NCBI GenBank assembly: GCA_002434915.1
Contig: DJLG01000028.1
Location: 1 to 6,857, forward strand
DNA length: 6,857 nt
Reading direction: 5' to 3'
From: Proteobacteria bacterium UBA6522
GTDB taxonomy: Bacteria > Pseudomonadota > Gammaproteobacteria > Steroidobacterales > Rariloculaceae
Made by a program: the position numbers and the translations under genes. The notes under the pieces were generated by a model. That model saw nothing but the letters and a program-made list of their open reading frames with translations, did no database searches and was not told where the DNA came from. This document shows, in pieces, positions 1-5,831 of this stretch (its first letter is position 1; the number at the start of each line of letters is the position of its first letter).

Positions 1-2
1 AG

Positions 3-1202
3 CTACCAGCGAAATAATCGTGCGGATGTTCCCTCGCTAAATCGATCTTGTCCTCGAGGTAGCTCAACAAACCCCTCTGTGTTGGCAAGAGAAACAAAAT
101 CTCCCGAGGTGTTTGTAGTGCGTGGTTTTGCTAATGCTACGCCATTCTCATCTGAGCTTAGTTCTACTGGGAGGAAATAGGTGAGATCAGCTTTAAATAG
201 GATCTCTTTGGTTAAGCGTACTGTTTCCTGGCTTGTAATTTTCAGACCCATCGCGTGCTTTAGCGCTGGTATGACATAACGAGTCAGGCATACAAGCGTT
301 GATACAGGATTTCCTGGCAAACCAAAGATTGGCTTACGATCCTCGCTTACACCAAACCACATTGGGCGCCCAGGTTTTTGTTCAATACGGTGAAAGATGG
401 TTTTAGCGCTAAGGTTTTTAAGTGCTTGTGGAACAAAGTCATAATCTCCCATCGAGACGCCACCACTTAGAATCACAGTGTCGTTTTTATCATGCAATTC
501 TTTAATTGTTTTTTGAATTATTGTTGGGTCATCTTTAAGACATACTCGTGTAACTGTTGCTTGGCAGTGACGGATAAGGCTTGCCTCAATCGCACGATCA
601 TTAGAGGATCTAATCTGGTAAGGGAGGATTTCTTCTCCTACATCAATTAATTCATCACCTGTTGAAATGATTGCAACTCGTGGCGGAGTGCTTGCTTGCA
701 CACTCGCACTTCCCGAGCTTGCCAGAATAGCCATTTCAGGTGGCCCAATTAATTGCCCTGATGAGAGCAGTTGGCTACCGGCTATTCGGTCAGATCCACT
801 TGGGTGAATATACTGGCCTTTAAGTACTTTTGCTGTGTCCTCAACGAGGATATTGTTTTTGTCTGAAGTTAAACGCTCTACTGGAATCACGGTATCGGCT
901 CCATCCGGTAGCATCGCACCAGTCATGATTTTTATACATTCTGCATCTTTGATGATTGACAGTGGTCGAACACCAGCGCCTTGCGATCCAACAACACGAT
1001 AACACCGTAAACCTTGTTCCCAGTCGACATATTTAATGGCAATTCCGTCCATGGTTACACGGTCAAAAGGGGGATGGTCACGCTCTGCTAATACATCTTC
1101 CCGAAGCACTGATCCAATGACTTTATTTATTGGAAATTGTGCAGAGGGCAGCATCTGCATTTGCTCTAGGATTAAAGCCTCGGCTCTAGAAACGTCTGTC
1201 AT
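3..1202 (-). CDS. moeA: MoeA, molybdopterin molybdenumtransferase (complete, 399 aa)
   Basis: Cytoplasmic enzyme of molybdenum cofactor synthesis. The family inserts molybdate into adenylylated molybdopterin, giving Mo-molybdopterin and AMP. The full family architecture is visible. Domains I/II contain FDRVTMDG (46-53) and TGAMLPDGAD (94-103). The MPT-binding fold has STGDEL (180-185), SGGVSMGDYD (246-255), KPGRPMWFG (276-284) and GLPGNPVS (294-301). A C-terminal domain IV follows from about 325, ending in a GFVELPRG segment. Compared from memory with E. coli MoeA, the studied acidic and proline positions are kept (D52, E184, D255, P296, P299). The usual D-[ST]-N triplet is replaced by S-S-N (199-201), and one studied lysine appears to be an arginine (R272). 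Length is normal. The start ATG at 1200-1202 has AAGGA at 1216-1220 on the minus strand, a rather long 13 nt away. The stop (TAG) is at the window edge. It is divergent from the TPR gene and no other cofactor gene is visible. Confidence 0.97.
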   Translation of the reverse strand: MTDVSRAEALILEQMQMLPSAQFPINKVIGSVLREDVLAERDHPPFDRVTMDGIAIKYVDWEQGLRCYRVVGSQGAGVRPLSIIKDAECIKIMTGAMLPDGADTVIPVERLTSDKNNILVEDTAKVLKGQYIHPSGSDRIAGSQLLSSGQLIGPPEMAILASSGSASVQASTPPRVAIISTGDELIDVGEEILPYQIRSSNDRAIEASLIRHCQATVTRVCLKDDPTIIQKTIKELHDKNDTVILSGGVSMGDYDFVPQALKNLSAKTIFHRIEQKPGRPMWFGVSEDRKPIFGLPGNPVSTLVCLTRYVIPALKHAMGLKITSQETVRLTKEILFKADLTYFLPVELSSDENGVALAKPRTTNTSGDFVSLANTEGFVELPRGQDRFSEGTSARLFRW

Positions 1203-1217
1203 CGTATATACCAGTTC

Positions 1218-1267
1218 CTTAGGAAAATTTTGGCAATCATTAATAAAATATTTCTATATATCCTAAG
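1218..1267. repeat. Short inverted repeat in the divergent moeA/TPR gap
   Basis: CTTAGGA at 1218-1224 is matched by its reverse complement TCCTAAG at 1261-1267, with 36 nt of very AT-rich sequence between them. The left arm lies inside the near-perfect palindrome TTCCTTAGGAA (1215-1225). The gap 1203-1313 must hold the promoters of both divergent genes, so the arms could be regulator half-sites. A 7-bp match in a gap this size can easily occur by chance, and the left arm overlaps the likely moeA ribosome binding site. I saw no convincing moeA promoter in the gap. Confidence 0.2.
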
Positions 1268-1282
1268 CTAATTGTTAGTCGA

Positions 1283-1291
1283 TGCTATACT
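1283..1291 (+). promoter_or_regulatory. Extended -10 promoter candidate for the TPR/TonB-domain operon
   Basis: TGCTATACT fits the extended -10 consensus TGnTATAAT with one mismatch in the hexamer. No good -35 hexamer sits 17 nt upstream, which is tolerated for extended -10 promoters. A start of transcription near 1297-1299 would leave a leader of about 16 nt containing the ribosome binding site AGGAG (1302-1306). The placement in a divergent gap directly before the first gene of the rightward cluster supports it. Confidence 0.45.
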
Positions 1292-1313
1292 AAACTAACA
1301 CAGGAGACTCAGG

Positions 1314-1826
1314 ATGAATCGCGGAGTAGTATTCGGTTTAATTTTGTATCTGACCTCGAGCGTAATTTGGGGGCAGGTTGCAGGAAACATGAATTGCATG
1401 TCTTGCAGAAACCGAACCATAATTGGTAATGGTAATGAGTTCCTAACAGCCGGAACTTTTTCTATTCGTATGGGTCAATACGAAGAAGGGATTCGTTTGA
1501 CAGAGCTTGGACTTACTAGGTATCAGCCTAGCCGGCGTGATCGCTCAGTTGCTCAGTCTAATCTTTGTGCAGCGTATGCAGCTCGCGGTGAACCATTCGT
1601 TGCAATAGATTATTGCACCGAATCCATAAGGCTAGAGGAGGGTAACTGGCGCGCATACAATAATCGCGCTTACTCTTATTACCTTTTAGGAAAATTATCT
1701 GAGGCAACCGTCGATTTAGATATGGCTGCACAGATCAATTCTGATGCCAGACAGGTTTTACAGCTCAGGGGTATGATCAATGAACGCGGATTGCGTCCAC
1801 GGGTCATTATGGAGGATCACCAATAA
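1314..1826 (+). CDS. Exported TPR-repeat protein, function unknown (170 aa)
   Basis: Small tetratricopeptide-repeat protein predicted to be exported. The N-terminus has a short charged segment (MNR) and a hydrophobic stretch to about residue 19. Cleavage is plausible near the WG-QVAG or VAG-N junctions (residues 19-25). The mature part begins with a C-x-x-C pair (C28, C31). Three helical repeat units follow at roughly 44-74, 78-110 and 111-144. The third is the most typical TPR, with the pattern A-Y-N-N-R-A-Y and L-G-K-L-S-E-A. Two further cysteines lie in the second repeat (C85, C101). TPR units are protein-binding scaffolds, so a periplasmic partner is likely. The start is well supported: AGGAG at 1302-1306 lies 7 nt before ATG. 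The gene ends in TAA that overlaps the proposed start of the next gene, which also encodes an exported protein, so the two probably act together. I do not recognise a named family. Confidence 0.88.
   Translation: MNRGVVFGLILYLTSSVIWGQVAGNMNCMSCRNRTIIGNGNEFLTAGTFSIRMGQYEEGIRLTELGLTRYQPSRRDRSVAQSNLCAAYAARGEPFVAIDYCTESIRLEEGNWRAYNNRAYSYYLLGKLSEATVDLDMAAQINSDARQVLQLRGMINERGLRPRVIMEDHQ
1811..1816 (+). promoter_or_regulatory. Ribosome binding site deciding the start of the TonB-domain gene
   Basis: GGAGGA is a strong Shine-Dalgarno sequence inside the end of the TPR gene. It lies 6 nt before an ATA codon at 1823-1825, standard spacing for initiation there. It is far (over 80 nt) from the GTG at 1898, the first conventional start in that frame. 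It lies just 2 nt after an ATG at 1809 that is an internal codon of the TPR gene. No other start codon at useful distance would explain it. Confidence 0.65.
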
Positions 1827-2548
1827 CACTATCAGCGAGATGCTCTTGCTTACTTCTGCTCTGTATCGTACCTCTTATCGGCCAGACTCAGTTTCAAGTG
1901 GCGCAGATTTCATCAGAGCCCGAGTTCCTCAATCATATGGGCGTCTGGAACTGTATCCTTTATGGTGATCCGGCTTTGGGAGATGAACGAGTCATACTTC
2001 ACTTTGGGCCTGACGGTTCAACCCGAATAGCAAGACCAAACGAGAATACGCAAAGACCATGGGCCCCTCTTTCAAGATGGCAACTGGAGCTCTCTCAATT
2101 GCAGTTCACCGATTCTCGTACGCAGCGGAGTTATACCGCAGACTTAACACGTACAACTCTTGGTGGCGGGTGGGAAGCGCCTATACTTCTTGGGGGTTGG
2201 TGGTGTTCGAAGGCGCCGGATGAGATTGCTTCTAATATCCTAATAAACCCTACCGGAGAGCCTATATTTATGACCGAACCACTAATTCCCGAGATTATGG
2301 CCACACCACGTTTTCCTCGTCTGGCTATTCGTGAAGCCAAAGAGGGACGAGCGGTCATATGCTTCCAGGTTGATTCGAGTGGGAACGTTCAAGACCCACA
2401 CTTCATTGAGCTTACAGATCGGATTTTTCGTGGACCAAGCCTGAGCGCATTGATGCAATCCCGGTATAAAGGTTGGTCTGACTCAGAGCTCGTAGATAAT
2501 AGGCCTGCGTGCCGAAGTTTTATATACCGTTTGGATAAAATCTACTAA
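1823..2548 (+). CDS. Exported protein with TonB C-terminal-like domain; probable AUA start (241 aa)
   Basis: Exported protein in two parts. Residues 1-25 from the proposed ATA start form a signal peptide: R6, the core CSCLLLLCIVPLIG (7-20), and likely cleavage at G20-Q21. Residues about 38-128 look like a beta-rich domain with many tryptophans and cysteines C44 and C128 near its two ends; I do not recognise this domain. Residues about 156-237 resemble a TonB C-terminal domain: the F-P-R-L-A pattern (164-168), E-G-R-A-V-I-C-F-Q-V-D-x-x-G-N-V (174-189), then a helix and a final strand. In TonB this domain contacts outer-membrane receptors, but here there is no proline-rich linker, so it is not a standard TonB. 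The alternative start is GTG at 1898 (216 aa), which lacks a ribosome binding site and would remove the signal peptide. The frame is closed by TGA at 1781-1783 and has no ATG, GTG or TTG before 1898. Translational coupling with the TPR gene is likely (ATAA overlap). Confidence 0.82.
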   Translation: MTLSARCSCLLLLCIVPLIGQTQFQVAQISSEPEFLNHMGVWNCILYGDPALGDERVILHFGPDGSTRIARPNENTQRPWAPLSRWQLELSQLQFTDSRTQRSYTADLTRTTLGGGWEAPILLGGWWCSKAPDEIASNILINPTGEPIFMTEPLIPEIMATPRFPRLAIREAKEGRAVICFQVDSSGNVQDPHFIELTDRIFRGPSLSALMQSRYKGWSDSELVDNRPACRSFIYRLDKIY

Positions 2549-2611
2549 TACTTGCGTGAAATTCATGGATGATTTGATCAGTTCAGGGTTGCTGCGCTTT
2601 TATTTGCGATT

Positions 2612-4003
2612 ATGTCTTCTCCACCACTATTAACTGTAGGTTCTGTAGGGTCGCAGTTAAGGGCTATAGCTGTGCCCATGACTTTAGGGTTTGTAGCGCT
2701 TAACTCCTACAGCATTGTCGATACCTATTTTGTTGGTCAGCTCGGCACGCTACCTCTAGCGGCCATGAGCTTTACGTTTCCAGTGACGTTTGCAATGATT
2801 TCAATCGGTCTAGGGATAGGGATTGGAACGTCAAGTGTAGTTGCCCTTTTGCTTGGGAAGGGCGAAAGAGATGCTGTTCAAAGGATAGTTACCCATGCAT
2901 TAATGTTGGGTGCCGTCTTTGGTCTGATCATATCTATTATCGGTTTAGCCACCATTGAATCAACTTTTCAATTATTAGGTGCAGATGATCGTACTCTGCC
3001 TCTTATAACTGACTACATGCAGATCTATTATTTTGGAAGTATTTTTTTGATATTACCAATGATAGGCAACTTTGCGATTAGAGCGACCGGGGATGCAATG
3101 GTACCTGCCATTATTCTTGTTCTTTCAGCCATGCTGAATATTATTCTTGATCCATTGTTGATCTTTGGATTGCTAGGATTTCCCCGACTTGAGTTGCAGG
3201 GAGCAGCAATCGCTTCGGTAGTATCCAATTGCGTGACATTTATAGCAGCAATTATTGTTTTATATCGAGGCGAAAGACTGATTTTGCCTGGGTTTTTTCG
3301 CTTTAGTGGAATTTGGAATTCTTGGCGGCGGCTTTTGCATATCAGTATTCCTGTAACCGCTACAAATTTGCTTGTTCCCATCACTATGGGCGTTATCACA
3401 GCGCTAGTTGCTAGTTTTGGTCCTGAGGCTGTTGCCGGTTTTGGTGTGGCTTCTAGGATAGAGTCGGTTGTATTCATCATGATATTTGCATTGCAGTCAT
3501 CGGTGGGCCCTTTTGTAGGGCAGAACTATGGATCAAGACAATTTCATAGGGTTAAAAGTGCCGTGAGTTTTTCAATTAACTTTTGTATCGCATACAGTCT
3601 CGTGGCCGCAGCAATTCTTTTTGTAGTCTCTCGGCCAATGGCCGGTTTTTTTGACGACGACCCTATTGTTCTTGATGTAGCAACAACCTACCTAAGGATT
3701 GTGCCATTCAGCTATGCTGGGTTTAGCGTGATGATGATTGCGGTGGCCGTATTTAATGCACTTGCTCGACCCATGCCAGCTGCCGTCCTAACATCCTTAA
3801 AATTTTTTATCGTCTACTTGCCCCTTGCCTGGGGGCTATCAATCCTGTTCGGTTTGAATGGGGTTTTCTGGGCTAATACATTAGCCCATGTTGTCTTTGG
3901 GGTCGTTTCATATGTCTGGCTCAGGCGGTTTCTAAATCATATCGAGGGTGTGGTGCCCTTTGGTGTGGAGCAAGAAGATAAAGCCGGAGGTGTGTTTTAT
4001 TAG
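2612..4003 (+). CDS. MATE family multidrug/toxin efflux transporter (463 aa)
   Basis: Inner-membrane antiporter of the MATE family, which expels cationic drugs, metabolites or toxins in exchange for H+ or Na+. Length and a pattern of twelve hydrophobic segments in two six-helix halves fit the family. Typical motifs are VDTYFVGQLG (36-45, helix 1), RATGDAMVP (157-165), NIILDPLLIFG (176-186), GFGVASRIE (276-284) and FVGQNYG (301-307, helix 8 region). D37, N176 and D180 match in position and spacing the N-lobe proton-site residues described for archaeal PfMATE (D41, N180, D184), suggesting the coupling site is intact. Substrate cannot be read from sequence. The ATG at 2612 is the first possible start: the frame is open only from 2573 and has no earlier start codon. 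No clear Shine-Dalgarno sequence precedes it. It begins 63 bp after the TonB-domain gene with no terminator seen, so shared transcription is possible. The downstream neighbour is convergent. Confidence 0.95.
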   Translation: MSSPPLLTVGSVGSQLRAIAVPMTLGFVALNSYSIVDTYFVGQLGTLPLAAMSFTFPVTFAMISIGLGIGIGTSSVVALLLGKGERDAVQRIVTHALMLGAVFGLIISIIGLATIESTFQLLGADDRTLPLITDYMQIYYFGSIFLILPMIGNFAIRATGDAMVPAIILVLSAMLNIILDPLLIFGLLGFPRLELQGAAIASVVSNCVTFIAAIIVLYRGERLILPGFFRFSGIWNSWRRLLHISIPVTATNLLVPITMGVITALVASFGPEAVAGFGVASRIESVVFIMIFALQSSVGPFVGQNYGSRQFHRVKSAVSFSINFCIAYSLVAAAILFVVSRPMAGFFDDDPIVLDVATTYLRIVPFSYAGFSVMMIAVAVFNALARPMPAAVLTSLKFFIVYLPLAWGLSILFGLNGVFWANTLAHVVFGVVSYVWLRRFLNHIEGVVPFGVEQEDKAGGVFY

Positions 4004-4012
4004 AATAAGCCT

Positions 4013-4040
4013 ATAAAAAGACCTTTTTGAGCACAAAAGG
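4013..4040 (-). terminator. Weak leftward terminator candidate for the TRAP binding-protein gene
   Basis: CCTTTT (4022-4027) pairs with AAAAGG (4035-4040) around a 7-nt loop. Read on the minus strand, the hairpin is followed by CTTTTTAT (4013-4020), a U-rich tract as expected for intrinsic termination. The stem has only two G-C pairs, and the site lies about 85 nt past the stop codon, so the support is modest. In the plus direction no T-run follows immediately, so it is a poorer terminator for the MATE gene. Confidence 0.35.
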
Positions 4041-4045
4041 AAAAT

Positions 4046-4099
4046 AATCTTTTAAAAGACGCTAAAATCACTAAAAATCTTCTAAAAGAGTCGAAAAGC
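4046..4099. repeat. Imperfect A-rich direct repeat in the convergent gap
   Basis: Two 24-bp units at 4046-4069 and 4076-4099 match at 19 of 24 positions by eye. They share AATCTT, TAAAAGA and AAAA blocks, with a period of 30 bp. The first unit contains the palindrome TCTTTTAAAAGA (4048-4059). CTAAAA occurs three times between 4062 and 4087. The strand composition is strongly skewed to A on the plus strand. It may simply be low-complexity intergenic sequence; the 30-bp spacing equals about three helical turns, which would suit paired protein binding, but nothing proves that. Confidence 0.4.
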
Positions 4100-4124
4100 T
4101 TAAATTCCTTGTAAATTTATAGGG

Positions 4125-5231
4125 CTATGGCGTGCCTCTTATGTTTGTGATTAAACCTTCCGTAATTCTTAGCCAGGAGCCAATCTCAGTAGCAAAAGCC
4201 TTATAAGACTCATAAACCTTGCTGCTCATTGGGTCTTCTGCTGCTAAATTTTCTAAGACTTCAGCGCTGAAACCTCTTAAAACCTCTAGAACGTCGTCTG
4301 GAAACCGACGAAGTTGGACGCCATGTTCTTCAATCAATGTTTTTAAGGCTCTTTGGTTGCGAGCATTAAACTCAGACAAAATATAGTCATTTTCTGCAAT
4401 GCATGCAGTGCGCACGATAACCTTTAGCTCTTCCGATAAAGAGTTGTAGGCTTCCATGGAAACAAGGCATTCAAGGGCACCAGAAGGTTCCTGCCAGCCA
4501 GGATAGTAATAATATTCTGCTGCTTCATGCAGACCTGCTGCCATATCATTATATGGGCCTACCCACTCAGTTGCGTCAATCGTACCTGTTTGTAATGCAG
4601 TGTAGATTTCACCTACAGGTATGCTAACGGGTAATACACCCGCTCGCCTCATAACCTCTCCACCTAATCCGGGGATACGCATTTTTAGTCCATTGAGATC
4701 TTCAGCTGAGTTTATTTCCCTATTAAACCAACCCCCCATTTGTGAACCAGTGTTTCCAGCTGGGAAAGGGATTACGCCAAGAGGAGAATAAGCTTCCTGC
4801 CAAAGCTCAAGGCCTCCACCAAAATATAGCCACGAATTAAATTCGTTTGGAAGCATGCCAAAGGGGACACTACCGAATAATTGAGCAGCAGGAATTTGCC
4901 CTCGCCAATATATTGGTGCGGAATGACCTAACTCAATCTGGCCTCGTGAGACAACATCAAGAATTTCTAGTGCGGGCACTAATTCTCCCGCAGCAAATAC
5001 ACTAACCTCGATTCTGCCTCCAGATAATTCTTCTAAACGCTGGGCAAGACGATTAGCTGATGTTCCATGACCTGGAAAGTTGGGTGGCCATGAAGTTCCC
5101 ATACGCCATTTCACCTGCTCCAAGGAACCTGTCGATTGGGGTGATTCTTCAGTCTGACTACAGGAAGCAAGCGCTCCTAAACCACCATAGAGAAAATTTC
5201 GTCGGCGCATGTCCCTCATTCTGCCATTCAT
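4125..5231 (-). CDS. TRAP transporter solute-binding protein, TakP/DctP family, Tat-lipoprotein type signal (368 aa)
   Basis: Extracytoplasmic binding protein of a TRAP transporter, which passes an organic acid to a membrane permease driven by an ion gradient. From about residue 41 it closely follows, from memory, the 2-oxoacid-binding TakP of Rhodobacter sphaeroides. Shared blocks include FAAGELVPALEI (79-90), GNTGSQMGGWF (159-169), GLKMR (181-185), GTIDATEWVGPYND (216-229) and YYYYPGW (240-246). R185, Q164, E222 and W223 fall at positions expected to touch the carboxylate and cation, so a 2-oxoacid such as pyruvate is a reasonable but unproven ligand. The N-terminus has RRRNFL (9-14), a twin-arginine motif, and a lipobox LASC with C24 as the acylated residue. 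Starts at 5231, 5219 and 5210 are all possible and none has a well-spaced ribosome binding site; all keep the signal. No dctQ or dctM permease gene lies beside it. It is 128 bp from yaiI and convergent with the MATE gene. Confidence 0.94.
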   Translation of the reverse strand: MNGRMRDMRRRNFLYGGLGALASCSQTEESPQSTGSLEQVKWRMGTSWPPNFPGHGTSANRLAQRLEELSGGRIEVSVFAAGELVPALEILDVVSRGQIELGHSAPIYWRGQIPAAQLFGSVPFGMLPNEFNSWLYFGGGLELWQEAYSPLGVIPFPAGNTGSQMGGWFNREINSAEDLNGLKMRIPGLGGEVMRRAGVLPVSIPVGEIYTALQTGTIDATEWVGPYNDMAAGLHEAAEYYYYPGWQEPSGALECLVSMEAYNSLSEELKVIVRTACIAENDYILSEFNARNQRALKTLIEEHGVQLRRFPDDVLEVLRGFSAEVLENLAAEDPMSSKVYESYKAFATEIGSWLRITEGLITNIRGTP

Positions 5232-5359
5232 TAGTCTTCGTCGAAAGGGAAAGACCCGTCCTTTTCTTAAGGAGTGAGATTACCTAAGTGTAGATTTAGC
5301 AATATGAATCTTTTTAACAAGCATCATCAAAATGATTAAAGCCTGAGACATTTTTGCAT

Positions 5360-5815
5360 CTAAGGTTTTAGCTGCCTGTCACGTAGAATTTTATCTAAAT
5401 GATTCGCAAAGGCAGAACAATCACTTTTGCTAAAAGCTGGAGGACCTTTAGTGTGTATGCCGCTGGACCGCAACGTATCCATAAAATCTCTCATGTTGAG
5501 TCGTGAGGCAATTGTATCGGGCGAATAAAGTTCTCCTCGTGGATTTAACGCTTGGGCATCTTTTGCAAGAACTTCTGCGGCCAAGGGGATGTCGCTGGTA
5601 ATCACAAGATCCCCAGCATTTAAACGTTTAACAATCTCATTGTCGGCAACATCGAAGCCAGCCTCTACCGTTATCAGTTTGATGTGAGGCGAAGGAGGTA
5701 TCCGAACTGGGTTATTTGCGACCAGAATTATTTCAGTACCGGTACGTTCTGCTGCCCTAAACAATATTTCTTTAGCCGCCACTGGGCAGGCATCTGCGTC
5801 TACCCAAATTTTCAT
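5360..5815 (-). CDS. yaiI: YaiI/YqxD family protein (DUF188, PIN-like fold), 151 aa
   Basis: Small cytoplasmic protein of the conserved UPF0178/DUF188 family. The family is thought to adopt a PIN-like nuclease fold, but its biochemical role is not settled. Signature segments are all present: WVDADACP (4-11) with acidic D6 and D8, GFDVADNEIV (53-62), GDLVITSDIPLA (68-79), LNPRGE (90-95) and MRDFMDTLRSSG (108-119). The length and most of these blocks match E. coli YaiI as I remember it, so the symbol is used by homology. The acidic cluster D6, D8, D58 and D75 could form a metal site, which is inference from the fold. The start ATG has AAGGA at 5820-5824, 4 nt away. It begins 16 bp after the stop of the helicase gene upstream, so the two are probably cotranscribed. 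No strong terminator was seen in the 128 bp after it. Confidence 0.96.
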   Translation of the reverse strand: MKIWVDADACPVAAKEILFRAAERTGTEIILVANNPVRIPPSPHIKLITVEAGFDVADNEIVKRLNAGDLVITSDIPLAAEVLAKDAQALNPRGELYSPDTIASRLNMRDFMDTLRSSGIHTKGPPAFSKSDCSAFANHLDKILRDRQLKP

Positions 5816-5831
5816 TTCATCCTTTTATTCA

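Noticed and set aside
1784..1900. Programmed -1 frameshift fusing the TPR protein to the TonB-domain protein
   Set aside because: The frame relation would allow it, but I see no slippery heptamer near the TPR stop, and the joined frame begins with a signal peptide, which argues for separate initiation.
1780..1968. 62-codon plus-strand frame spanning the TPR/TonB-domain junction
   Set aside because: It overlaps two better supported genes in another frame, has no ribosome binding site at its start and no recognisable protein features.
2131..2358. 75-codon minus-strand frame inside the TonB-domain gene
   Set aside because: Shadow of the coding sequence on the other strand, with no independent support.
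3028..3480. 150-codon minus-strand frame inside the MATE gene
   Set aside because: It is antisense to conserved transmembrane helices with MATE motifs; its protein has no domain-like pattern.
5060..5287. 75-codon plus-strand frame across the start of the TRAP binding-protein gene
   Set aside because: It lies antisense to the signal peptide and N-terminal domain of a clear gene and has no supporting start signals.
5300..5360. Terminator after yaiI
   Set aside because: ATCAT/ATGAT near 5325-5338 can form only a 5-bp A/T-rich stem and the T-run after it on the minus strand is poor.
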